From contig JAITCV010000183.1 in assembly GCA_031282905.1 (NCBI GenBank), positions 1 through 14,843 of the forward strand: 14,843 nt of DNA, read 5' to 3'. The notes beneath the pieces were generated by a model that saw only the letters and a program-made list of their open reading frames with translations, was not told the DNA's origin and made no database searches. Positions within the stretch are counted from its first letter, which is position 1; every line of letters starts with the position of its first letter. This document shows, in pieces, positions 1 to 6,862 of this stretch. A program made the translations under genes and the position numbers. The stretch is from Azoarcus sp. (GTDB taxonomy: Bacteria; Pseudomonadota; Gammaproteobacteria; Burkholderiales; Rhodocyclaceae).

Positions 1-265
1 TAGGCAGGCGCGAGGTCGAAAGGACGGCCATGCTCGCTGATGAACGACAAATTCCCGCCGTGCATGTCGGCGTTGCCGATCAGCATACCGAACGCCCACA
101 GTAGATCCACCGCCGCCAGCGCTTCCCGGCGGATCACGCGCTCCTCGGCCAGCCGCCCCATACCGCGCCGGAAAACTCGGCTTCCAGCGCGGCGAGGGAA
201 AACAGGCCGCCGCCCGCGAGCGCCGACTCGATCGAAGCGCTCGGCTTCGAGGAAACGTGACGAGG
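1..265 (-). pseudogene. HipA-like kinase, C-terminal fragment (broken, runs off left edge)
   Basis: Reading the minus strand leftwards from about 265, one frame stays open to the window edge. It contains FLEAERFDRVG, then RLAEERVIRREALAAVDLLWAF, then the kinase catalytic loop NADMHGGNLSF and the downstream LAPAY. These are hallmarks of HipA/YjjJ-type Ser/Thr kinases, the toxin half of HipBA modules or their solitary relatives. Between about 146 and 203 the expected family sequence (SLAALEAEF, GGWP) appears in a different frame, so the gene carries a compensated pair of frameshifts or a small rearrangement. Upstream of about 265 the HipA homology stops abruptly and integrase sequence begins on the other strand, so the N-terminal part is missing. 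No HipB-like antitoxin is visible. It is probably inactive. Confidence 0.75.
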
Positions 266-566
266 GCCCCTTGAGGAAGAGCGGCAAGCGGGTGAGGTCG
301 CCAAGGCTGAAGCCGAACGCCAGCGCAAGGAAGCCGCCGCCATGGCCGCGCGGATGACCGTCAAGGGGCTGTTCGAGCAGTGGGAAAAGCTGAAACTCAA
401 AGGGCGCAAGGATCAGGGCAGGGAAGCCCAGCGCAGCTTCGAGAAAGACGTGTTTCCGTTCATTGGCGACGTGGCGGCCGAGGAGGTCAAGCACGGCATA
501 ATCGCCGCCTGCCTGGATCGCGTCGTCGAACGTGGTTCGTCCGTACTGGCGTAGAATCTTTTGGGC
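261..566 (+). pseudogene. Tyrosine integrase fragment (central segment only)
   Basis: The plus-strand frame from 261 to the stop at 552-554 encodes the inter-domain linker and core-binding region of a P4-type integrase (ARMTVKGLFEQWEKL, then SFEKDVFPFIGDVAAEEVK). It closely matches the minus-strand integrase at 636-1430. The match continues past the stop to about 566 (NLLG), which shows the stop arose by mutation of an arginine codon. There is no upstream DUF4102 domain, no start codon with a ribosome binding site, and no catalytic domain. The 5' boundary coincides with the point where the HipA-like gene is cut. Differences from the minus-strand copy are unevenly spread (few in the core, more in the linker), which suggests a fragment of a related integrase rather than a recent duplicate. 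Confidence 0.75.
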
Positions 567-1177
567 CACTACGCTACGGACATGCTGGGGAAATATCACA
601 GGCTGGCGGAACGGAAAAGGGGCCTGTGACCCTGCTCAAGCGCCGGGACACGCCGACAGGCACCCAGCGCGATCCCGGCTGATCCAGACGGCGGCCTGAC
701 TCGTTTCCTGCAACCCGGAATCAGGCAGGACTTCGACCAACCGCCGGATTTCATCGTCATTCAGAACACGATCACGCTCGGTTTTCTTTCCGAAGTCATC
801 GCGCCGAAGCTGGCTCGTCGGGTCGTTCTCGATGTACTCACGCTTGATGCCGAACCCGAACATCTGGCGAAGATCGCCCAAAAGATTCCGCGCCAGTACG
901 GGCGAACCACGCTCGACGACGCGATCCAGGCAGGCGGCGATCATGCCACGCTTGACCTCTTCGGCCGCCACGTCGCCAATGAACGGAAACACATCCTTCT
1001 CGAAGCTGCGCCGGGCTTCCCTGCCCTGATCCTTGCGTCCGTTGAGTTCCAGCTTCTCCCACTGCTCGAACAGCCCCTTGACGGTCATCCGCGCGGCTAT
1101 GGCGGCTGCCTCCTTGCGCCGGCGTTCGGCCTCGGCCCTGGTCGCTTCATCCGCTTGCCGCTCTTCCTCGATGGGGT
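262..1177. repeat. Inverted pair of integrase segments (arms 262-566 and 876-1177)
   Basis: Two arms of about 300 bases lie in opposite orientation, separated by about 310 bases. Both encode the same part of an integrase. In the core stretch starting GCGGATGACCGTCAAGG only a handful of bases differ over about 75, while the linker end is more divergent. The arms belong to the two integrase pseudogenes. Their orientation means the spacer could invert by homologous recombination. Confidence 0.7.
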
Positions 1178-1430
1178 CGATACCGTTCCGGCGCTTCGCC
1201 GCCAGCAAAGCCGCTTTCTCCCGCGCTGCCACGAGAGATAGCACCGGATAGCTCCCAAGGTCGAACCAGCGGGTCGAACCAGTCACCGGACTCTTGAACC
1301 GCCACAACCAAACCTTGGTCGAGCCGTCGCCTGGGCGAACGCGAAGATACAGGCCAGCGCCATCGGGCAGGAAAACATCCTTGTCTTCGGTTTTGGCCCT
1401 CTTGCATTGAACGTCCGTCAGCTTTCCCAT
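636..1430 (-). pseudogene. P4-type tyrosine integrase, truncated before the catalytic residues
   Basis: The protein starts MGKLTDVQCKRAK and shows the N-terminal DUF4102 (arm-binding) domain over about residues 1-90 (DGAGLYLRV, STRWFDLGSYP), a charged linker, the SAM-like core-binding domain (about 105-200) and only the start of the catalytic domain (RDRVLNDDEIRRLVEVL). Family identity then stops after SQAAVWI near position 690, just before the first catalytic Arg. It is replaced by a short unrelated tail (SRDRAGCLSACPGA). At 264 residues it is far shorter than the usual roughly 400, and the R-H-R-Y catalytic set is absent, so it cannot recombine DNA. It sits next to the tRNA-derived att remnant at 1638-1683, the normal place for such an integrase. 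Confidence 0.85.
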
Positions 1431-1487
1431 GACTTCGCCTCAAATAATGACAAAATCGCAAAAAACGATGACTATGTCGTAAAAACT

Positions 1488-1511
1488 GGTGACACTTTTG
1501 GTGACACTTTT
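1488..1511. repeat. Tandem 12-bp repeat upstream of the integrase
   Basis: GGTGACACTTTT occurs twice with no gap, and further TGACA-containing words follow (1524-1528, 1536-1540). The repeats lie between the integrase start and the att remnant, where arm-type integrase or excisionase sites are normally found. That function is inferred from position. Confidence 0.6.
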
Positions 1512-1521
1512 TACAGCCCTT

Positions 1522-1625
1522 GAGTGACATTATATGACACGGCATGAGACGATGCAAGAATAAATCCGTTTAATTTTCAATGGCTTGTGACGCTGTAGTG
1601 ATAATGTATGATACGGCTTGAAACG
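1522..1625. repeat. Pair of 30-bp imperfect direct repeats between integrase and att site
   Basis: Positions 1522-1551 and 1596-1625 align over 30 bases with 23 identities. The best shared part is TATGA(C/T)ACGGC(A/T)TGA(G/A)ACG. Position and spacing suggest integrase arm sites or recombination directionality factor sites of the decayed element. Confidence 0.5.
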
Positions 1626-1637
1626 CTAAAAAACTTA

Positions 1638-1683
1638 TATGGGGTGCAAGGGGTAGCGAGTTCGAATCCCGCCGCCCCGACCA
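1638..1683 (+). other. att site: 3' remnant of a tRNA-Pro gene
   Basis: GGGGTGCAAGG, then GAGTTCGAATCC, then CGCCCCGACCA reads as the anticodon-loop-to-CCA part of a bacterial tRNA-Pro with a GGG-type anticodon. No 5' half precedes it; the sequence to the left is AT-rich element DNA. The T stem carries an A-C mismatch, consistent with a non-functional copy. This is the hallmark of an element integrated into the 3' half of a tRNA gene: the intact gene should lie at the other end, left of this window. Element DNA is therefore left of 1683 and host DNA right of it. Confidence 0.8.
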
Positions 1684-1701
1684 ATGAAATCAAGCATTTT
1701 G

Positions 1702-1731
1702 GCCAGTCAAATGACTGGCTTTTTTGTTTTT
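1702..1731 (+). terminator. Intrinsic terminator, originally of the tRNA-Pro gene
   Basis: GCCAGTCA and TGACTGGC form a hairpin followed by TTTTTTGTTTTT. It lies 18 bases after the tRNA 3' remnant and was presumably the natural terminator of that tRNA gene before the element inserted. Confidence 0.75.
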
Positions 1732-1804
1732 GAACCGCGTTCGTCGGAATTTCCCCCGAAGAGGCTGGATGCCCATATTTCGTCAACAGCGAGGGCCGCA
1801 GGCC

Positions 1805-1900
1805 CGTGGCAATCCAGGGACAAGGCATGCCTCGCTCTTACGTTGCGGTTCGAGTCACTGAACCGTCCATGGATTGCGTCGCTGCGCTCCTCGCAGTGAC
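1805..1900. repeat. Interspersed inverted-repeat (REP-like) element
   Basis: GCAATCCAGGGA (1809-1820) is mirrored by TCCATGGATTGC (1866-1877), followed by GTCGCTGCGCTCCTCGCAGTGAC. The minus strand translates to NCHCEERSDAIH, the signature of a non-coding repeat family scattered through many bacterial genomes. It lies just past the 3' end of the MFS gene and is not coding. Confidence 0.7.
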
Positions 1901-1915
1901 AATTGGAAAGATGAA

Positions 1916-3307
1916 TCAGGCCCGGCGCGCGACCGACCGACGATAGCCGCTCAGTTCCTCGCCCGCGTCCGCCGGCAAATGCCAGAACCATGGCAAACCG
2001 GCCAGGGCGATGAACCCCATGATCATCAGGGCAATGGCGAAATCGTCCGCTTGCGGCACGCCGCGGCCATCCGCCAGGGCGCAGAGTTCGATGATCACCA
2101 CCGACAGCGAAATGCCCAGCATCGCCGCGAGTTGTTGGAACGTGGTGTTCAGGCTGGTGGCGGCGCCCACACGTTCGGCAACGATGTCGGCATAACCGAT
2201 CGCGGTGATGGCGTTGAACTGGACCGAGCGCGAAAAACCACCGATCAGCAAGACGATGGAAATGGTCATCAAGCCCTGGAACAAGGCGCAACACGCGAGC
2301 GCCACGCCGCAAACCAGTCCGTTCCAGAGCAGCACGCGGCGAAATCCGAAACGCCGCAGGATGGGCGCGACCTGGGTTTTCATCACGATCACGGTCAGCG
2401 CGCTCATCAGCAGGGCGAAGCCGCTTTCCATGGCGGAAAAGCCCAGCCCGATCTGAAGCGCCAGCGGCAACAGAAACGGCAGCGCGCCATAACCGACCCG
2501 CACGACCGCGCCATTGATGAACGAGGCGCGAAAAGTCTGGATATCGAGCAGGCTGAAATCGAGCAATGGACATTCGATGCGACGGACATGCAATCCATAG
2601 CCCAACGCCGCCAGGACGCCACCAACAGAACTCAACACAACCGATGCGGCCGTGCCATGCCGGGCAACCAATTCCAGCGCCACCACGCACAGCGTCAGGC
2701 ACACCGCCAACAGCATCCAGCCGACGAGATCGAAACGGCCGCGTCCGCCATCGCCATGGAACTGCGGCATATGACGCGCCGCCAGCCACACGCCAAGCAG
2801 GCCGACCGGGATGTTGATGTAAAAAATCCATGGCCACGACCCGTAGGTCACGATCAAACCTCCCAACGGCGGTCCCAGTACCGGCCCGAGCATGGCCGGC
2901 GTCATCATCCAGGCGAGCGCTCTCACCAACTGGCCGCGTCCGGCTGCGCGCACGATCGCCATCCGCCCAACCGGTACCATCAGGGCGCCGCTTGCGCCCT
3001 GCACCGCGCGCGCAAGGGTCAGGATGACGATATCCTGCGCCAGTCCGCATATCGCCGAACTGGCGATGAAACAGGCGACCGCCCGGCAAAAAACCGTCCT
3101 GGTGCCGAAACGATCCGCCACCGCGCCACTGATCGGAATGAACACGACCAGGCACAATAGATAAACGGTCAGCGCCAGATTCAGCCTGAGCGGCTCGACC
3201 CCGAGATCAAGCGCCATTGCGGGAATGGCCGGCGCAATGATCGTCGTGTCGAGTTGCTCCATGAAGAATGCCCCGCCGACAATCATCGCCAGCGGACGAA
3301 AATCCAT
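1916..3307 (-). CDS. MFS transporter, DHA2 (EmrB/QacA-like) family
   Basis: An inner-membrane proton-coupled exporter of 463 residues. It is hydrophobic throughout and compatible with the 14 membrane segments typical of DHA2. Visible motifs from the chosen start are LDTTIIAPAIPAM (about 19-31, motif D1), GAVADRFGTR (61-70, motif A), GPVLGPPLGG (141-150, motif C) and WPWIFYINIPVGL (158-170), which is characteristic of DHA2. ATG at 3307 fits the family N-terminus; an in-frame TTG 12 bases upstream, with AAGGA nearby, is an alternative. It is the last gene of the minus-strand sulfur cluster, separated from the dioxygenase gene by 105 bases and a hairpin, so it may be expressed at reduced level or independently. 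It likely exports a by-product or sulfite-like compound; the substrate cannot be read from sequence. Confidence 0.88.
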   Translation of the reverse strand: MDFRPLAMIVGGAFFMEQLDTTIIAPAIPAMALDLGVEPLRLNLALTVYLLCLVVFIPISGAVADRFGTRTVFCRAVACFIASSAICGLAQDIVILTLARAVQGASGALMVPVGRMAIVRAAGRGQLVRALAWMMTPAMLGPVLGPPLGGLIVTYGSWPWIFYINIPVGLLGVWLAARHMPQFHGDGGRGRFDLVGWMLLAVCLTLCVVALELVARHGTAASVVLSSVGGVLAALGYGLHVRRIECPLLDFSLLDIQTFRASFINGAVVRVGYGALPFLLPLALQIGLGFSAMESGFALLMSALTVIVMKTQVAPILRRFGFRRVLLWNGLVCGVALACCALFQGLMTISIVLLIGGFSRSVQFNAITAIGYADIVAERVGAATSLNTTFQQLAAMLGISLSVVIIELCALADGRGVPQADDFAIALMIMGFIALAGLPWFWHLPADAGEELSGYRRSVARRA

Positions 3308-3358
3308 GCTTTCATTCAATGTTTCATTCCTTCCTGCGGAGGAGAAAACAGGAAAACC

Positions 3359-3387
3359 GCCCACTTGGGTCCAAAACGAAAGTGGGC
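3359..3387 (-). terminator. Hairpin terminator/attenuator between dioxygenase and MFS genes
   Basis: GCCCACTT (3359-3366) and AAGTGGGC (3380-3387) form an 8-bp stem. On the minus strand it is followed by GGTTTTCCTGTTTTC, a moderately T-rich tail. It could end the main operon transcript or attenuate transcription into the MFS gene. Confidence 0.55.
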
Positions 3388-3412
3388 AATTTTCGCAATA
3401 CCCGAAAAGAAA

Positions 3413-4345
3413 TCAGTCGATGATCGCGCGGTGCAATACACGGTGACCGTCGCCATAATCACTCACGCCCTTGTGCTGGACGATGCGGTTATCCCAAATG
3501 ACCGCCGCGCCTTCATGCCAGGCAACGCGAGCCTGTACCTCGGGCAATTTGATCTGTTCGAAAAGAATGGCGAGCAGGGCGTCGCTCGCGGTGCGCGACA
3601 GGCCGAGAATGCGCTGGGTATAGACTTCGTTGGCGTAAATCTGTTTTTTGCCGGTTTCTTCGTGCACGCGGATCAGCGGCGCTTCGATCGGGGGATATTT
3701 CTTGCGTTGCCGTTCGCGTTCTGCGGGGTCTTGGTAAGCAAGGGAAAGATAACCTTGGGCGTCGATGTCGTACACCGCGACCAGAGAATCGAGATAGGCG
3801 GCAAAACGCGGATCGAGCAAATCGTAGGCTGCGACCGCGTTGGAGAACAGGGTGTCGCCGCCAACCGGGGGCACCGTCTTGGCGAAAAGCGCGGTGAAGC
3901 GCGGCAATACGGCGCGAAAACCCTGGTCGATATGCCAGATAAAATTCATCCGGGTTTTCTTGATTTTCGAGTCGATGGTATTGATCTGGGGGTTTTCCGC
4001 CGGTGGCGGGGTAAACGGCGTGCCCGAGTATTCGGCATGGCCGAACAGATTCACCAAAAGGCCGAAATCCTCGCCGCTCACCGTCCCCGGCTCGAACACG
4101 AGAAAACCATAGCGCAACAGGCGTTGATAAAGGAATTGACGGACGTCCGCGCCGATTTCACCGTTCCGGGTAATCCTGAGACCGCGAATGGTCGCGCCGG
4201 CCACCGGGGCGTAAGGCTCGATGGAAAGATCGGCGAAATTCTCGCGTTTACCGACGTAATCGGCGAGCGACAAAACCTTTTGCTGATTGCGCTCCAGTTT
4301 TTCGTCGGTTTGCCGGGTACCGTATGCCAAGGATGATGCAGTCAT
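3413..4345 (-). CDS. TauD/TfdA-family 2-oxoglutarate-dependent Fe(II) dioxygenase
   Basis: A cytoplasmic enzyme of 310 residues. The family hydroxylates the carbon next to a sulfonate, sulfate ester or ether, using 2-oxoglutarate and O2, so that sulfite or sulfate is released. The iron triad is visible as H138 and D140 (NFIWHIDQGF) and H291 (WDNRIVQHKG). R306 (VLHRAII) is the expected 2-oxoglutarate carboxylate anchor. VPPVGGDTLFSN (158-169) is a typical family motif. It is longer than E. coli TauD (283) and closer in size to alkylsulfatase AtsK or TfdA, so the substrate need not be taurine. The start has a strong AAGGAG five bases upstream. It lies 51 bases after the sulfurtransferase gene, in an operon with an ABC importer. 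Confidence 0.9.
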   Translation of the reverse strand: MTASSLAYGTRQTDEKLERNQQKVLSLADYVGKRENFADLSIEPYAPVAGATIRGLRITRNGEIGADVRQFLYQRLLRYGFLVFEPGTVSGEDFGLLVNLFGHAEYSGTPFTPPPAENPQINTIDSKIKKTRMNFIWHIDQGFRAVLPRFTALFAKTVPPVGGDTLFSNAVAAYDLLDPRFAAYLDSLVAVYDIDAQGYLSLAYQDPAERERQRKKYPPIEAPLIRVHEETGKKQIYANEVYTQRILGLSRTASDALLAILFEQIKLPEVQARVAWHEGAAVIWDNRIVQHKGVSDYGDGHRVLHRAIID

Positions 4346-4396
4346 GATGACTCCTTATGGAGGGTTATGGATGAAGCGTTGAAAATGAAACCGGAT

Positions 4397-5215
4397 TCAG
4401 AGAGGAACAGGAATACCGGTTTCGAGCGGCAAATCGTCGCGATTGCCCCATTCGCGCCATGAAGCAAGATAGACTGCGACGTTCTGATGACCCGCGGCGG
4501 AGAAAGCGAGAAAACTCCGCGCCGAACGCCCGCCGCCACCGCAGTAGAGGACGGTGGGACGATCAGTGCCGATGCCGGTTTCCCGCAGCCGCTGGCGCAG
4601 CAGGTCGGGAGATGCCAGCCGTCCGTCATGGGCGAGTTCGTCCTGCACGGGCCAATGACGCGCGCCGGGAATACGACCAAAGCGCGCGGCAGAGGAGGTG
4701 TCGCCCCGGTAATCGGCGGGATCGCGCGCGTCGACGAGTTGGATCGCATTTTCTTTCAGTCCGGCGAGAATGCCATCGGCGGTAGCCAGCAGCGCGGGGC
4801 GGAATTCGGGACGGTAAGGCGTCGCGCGCACCGCGGGCGCATCCTTGACCAAGGCAATCGCGCCATTCAATGCGTCCAGTCCGCCATCCAGGATTTCGAT
4901 CCGGTCATGACCCGCGTAAGCCAGCGCCCAGACCGCCTTTGCGGCCTCGGTGTCCAGTTTCTGTCCATGAATCACCACGCGCGTCGCGCAAGCGAGGCCG
5001 AAAGTGGATAGCAGCGCGGCAAGCAAGGCGTTGAACGTGGCGATGCTTGCCGCATCGGTACGGGCGAGCGCGAGCAACGCCGGGTTCAGATGGCGCGCGC
5101 CGGGGAGATGCCCCGCCCAGTAGGCTTCGGGAGAACGCACGTCGATGATGATGGTGTTGTCATCTTCGAGAGCGGCGTTCGTTTCGCTGGGAGGAAGCAG
5201 TTTGATCAGGCTCAT
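4397..5215 (-). CDS. Two-domain rhodanese-like sulfurtransferase
   Basis: 272 residues with two tandem rhodanese folds, the architecture of thiosulfate and 3-mercaptopyruvate sulfurtransferases. The first domain (about 1-125; IIIDVRSPEAYWAGHLPGARHLNP) has His in place of the catalytic Cys (VVIHGQK). The second (about 150-272; QLVDARDPADYRG, RIPGARHWP) carries C225 in the loop CGGGGRS. That loop differs from the CGSGVTA typical of mercaptopyruvate enzymes and ends in Arg, as in thiosulfate-type loops. No signal peptide is seen. ATG at 5215 was chosen over an upstream ATG (5266) because it fits the domain boundary and does not overlap the ATPase gene. It sits between the transporter and dioxygenase genes, 34 bases after the ATPase stop, and probably moves sulfane sulfur derived from the imported compound. 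Confidence 0.87.
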   Translation of the reverse strand: MSLIKLLPPSETNAALEDDNTIIIDVRSPEAYWAGHLPGARHLNPALLALARTDAASIATFNALLAALLSTFGLACATRVVIHGQKLDTEAAKAVWALAYAGHDRIEILDGGLDALNGAIALVKDAPAVRATPYRPEFRPALLATADGILAGLKENAIQLVDARDPADYRGDTSSAARFGRIPGARHWPVQDELAHDGRLASPDLLRQRLRETGIGTDRPTVLYCGGGGRSARSFLAFSAAGHQNVAVYLASWREWGNRDDLPLETGIPVPL

Positions 5216-5249
5216 GAAAATTTCAATCCTGGCAAAAGAGCGGTTGTGC

Positions 5250-6011
5250 TCAAGACACGCCTTCAAGGCGGTTCGTTTGGGAAAAACCGGACAAGCAGGC
5301 GATCACCCGGCGGTGGATATGGAAAATGCATTCATCCTCCGGCGAGCGTGGCCGCGGCAGATCGACATCGATGACATCGACTGCTCTTGCCGGGTGCCCC
5401 TGGAGTATGACGATACGGTCGGCCAGAAAAGCCGCTTCCTGCATGTTGTGGGTGACGAGGATGCCGGTGGGCGGGCGGCCTTTCAGCCACAATTGTTGCA
5501 ACAGCAGACGCAGCCGCCGGCCGGTCAATTCATCGAGCGCGGAAAATGGCTCGTCGAGTAGCAACACCTCGGGTTTGACCGCGAATGCGCGGGCCAGCGC
5601 CACGCGCTGGCGCTGGCCACCGGACAATGTCCGCGGCCAGGCATCGACGAAATCCTTCATCTCCACGATCGCCAGCAATTCATCGATACGAGCGTCATCG
5701 TGGCCATCGAGCACCAATTCGAGGTTCTGCCTGACCGTCAACCAGTCGAGCAGGCGCGGCTGCTGGAAGACGATGCCCAACCGCCCCGGATACTCACCGT
5801 CCGCGCCGATCGTCACCGCGCCACGATCCGGAACGTCGAGTTGTGCCGCCAAATGCAGCAACGTGCTTTTGCCCACCCCGGAAGGACCGACGAAAGCAAC
5901 CAGCTCGCCCGCAGCGATTTCAAAATCGAAATCGCGCAACACATCCCGGTTCCCGCCCGCGCGTTGGGCATACGCCTTGGAAACGCCCGCGAAACGAATG
6001 CGCCGACTCAT
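5250..6011 (-). CDS. ABC transporter ATPase, sulfonate/nitrate/taurine type (SsuB/TauB-like)
   Basis: 253 residues. Walker A GPSGVGKST (42-50), Q-loop FQQP (82-85), signature LSGGQRQRVALARA (129-142), Walker B VLLLDEPF (149-156), D-loop SALD and switch His H188 (VTHNMQEA) are all intact. It is the cytoplasmic energy-coupling subunit of the importer whose permease gene overlaps it by 4 bases (ATGA, 6008-6011), which implies translational coupling. The pattern, including SALDELTGRRL after Walker B, is that of the nitrate/sulfonate/taurine family. Confidence 0.93.
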   Translation of the reverse strand: MSRRIRFAGVSKAYAQRAGGNRDVLRDFDFEIAAGELVAFVGPSGVGKSTLLHLAAQLDVPDRGAVTIGADGEYPGRLGIVFQQPRLLDWLTVRQNLELVLDGHDDARIDELLAIVEMKDFVDAWPRTLSGGQRQRVALARAFAVKPEVLLLDEPFSALDELTGRRLRLLLQQLWLKGRPPTGILVTHNMQEAAFLADRIVILQGHPARAVDVIDVDLPRPRSPEDECIFHIHRRVIACLSGFSQTNRLEGVS

Positions 6012-6862
6012 GTCCGCGCTTCCCTGCGCCACTGCGACAGCGCGCGCTCGGCATTCTGGAATACACCGTATTCCAATACGCTCATCGCCAGCCAGAAAAC
6101 GATGGTCCACGCCATGACGCCTTCGACGTTTTGCAGGCTGAATTCGGAATTGAGCTTGTAGCCGACACCATCCGAGAGGCCGAAGATTTCCACGAGCACG
6201 ATGACTTTCCACGCCAGGGAAAAGCCGATGCGCGCGCCACTGAAAAGAAAGGGAATCAGCGATGGCCACCAGATCCGGCGAAACACATCGACGCGGCGCA
6301 GACGATAGGCGCGGGCCATCTCCATGATATCGGGATCGACCGAATTCACCCCCTGGATCACGGTCAGGATCAGGGTCGGTGCAATGCCAAGCGCAATCGC
6401 GACCACCGGCGTGGCCAGGCTGACCCCGAACCAGATCACGCACAAAAGCGTCCATACCAAGCCCGGCACCGTCAGCCCCAACACGATGGCCGGCTCGAAA
6501 AAAATGCGCACCGCCGGCCGACGCGCGCATGCGATACCGATCAGCACCGAAACGATAAAAGCCGCCGCGAAGCCAAGCACGATCCGCCACAAGGTGATGC
6601 CGATCTGGGTAAAAGCTTCGCCACTGGTAAGGATGCGCGAAATTTCACCGGCAATCGTGCCGACATCCGGCACCAGCGCGCTGTGAAGCACGCGCGCCAT
6701 GCATTCCCAGCCGAGCACCGCCAATACACAGAAAAGCAATGCCGGATAGAAACGCCACAGACGCCAGCCGGGGAACATCCGCAACAGCCGCATGCTCGCG
6801 CCACGCCAACCCGACGCGCCGCGCGCCGTCGTCGGTAAGCTGGCCTGTTGAGCGCCATTCAT
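6008..6862 (-). CDS. ABC transporter permease, sulfonate/nitrate/taurine type (SsuC/TauC-like)
   Basis: 284 residues with about six hydrophobic segments, starting with FYPALLFCVLAVLGWECMA near residue 40. The cytoplasmic coupling loop DIMEMARAYRLRRVDVFRRI followed by WWPSLIPFLFSGAR fits the EAA loop of this permease family, although the usual Gly is replaced. Its start overlaps the SBP gene stop by 4 bases (6859-6862) and its own stop overlaps the ATPase start by 4 bases, making a tightly coupled three-gene importer. It has a longer basic N-terminal tail (about 35 residues) than SsuC usually has; a later Met at residue 24 is a possible alternative start. Confidence 0.92.
   Translation of the reverse strand: MNGAQQASLPTTARGASGWRGASMRLLRMFPGWRLWRFYPALLFCVLAVLGWECMARVLHSALVPDVGTIAGEISRILTSGEAFTQIGITLWRIVLGFAAAFIVSVLIGIACARRPAVRIFFEPAIVLGLTVPGLVWTLLCVIWFGVSLATPVVAIALGIAPTLILTVIQGVNSVDPDIMEMARAYRLRRVDVFRRIWWPSLIPFLFSGARIGFSLAWKVIVLVEIFGLSDGVGYKLNSEFSLQNVEGVMAWTIVFWLAMSVLEYGVFQNAERALSQWRREART

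Noticed and set aside
1488..1625. Possible CRISPR array
   Set aside because: Only two tandem 12-mers and one 30-bp pair; no regular repeat-spacer pattern and no cas genes.
1577..1828. Minus-strand frame containing GAAGFELATPCTPYK
   Set aside because: It is antisense to the tRNA-Pro remnant, a well-known false protein arising from tRNA T-arm sequence.
1707..3160. Long open frames overlapping the MFS gene (a second minus-strand frame of 482 codons and a plus-strand frame of 428)
   Set aside because: They are Arg/His/Gln-rich shadow frames of a GC-rich gene. The MFS frame has the family motifs and hydrophobic segments.
3254..4336. 360-codon plus-strand frame over the dioxygenase gene
   Set aside because: It is antisense to a gene with an intact iron-binding triad and strong ribosome binding site.
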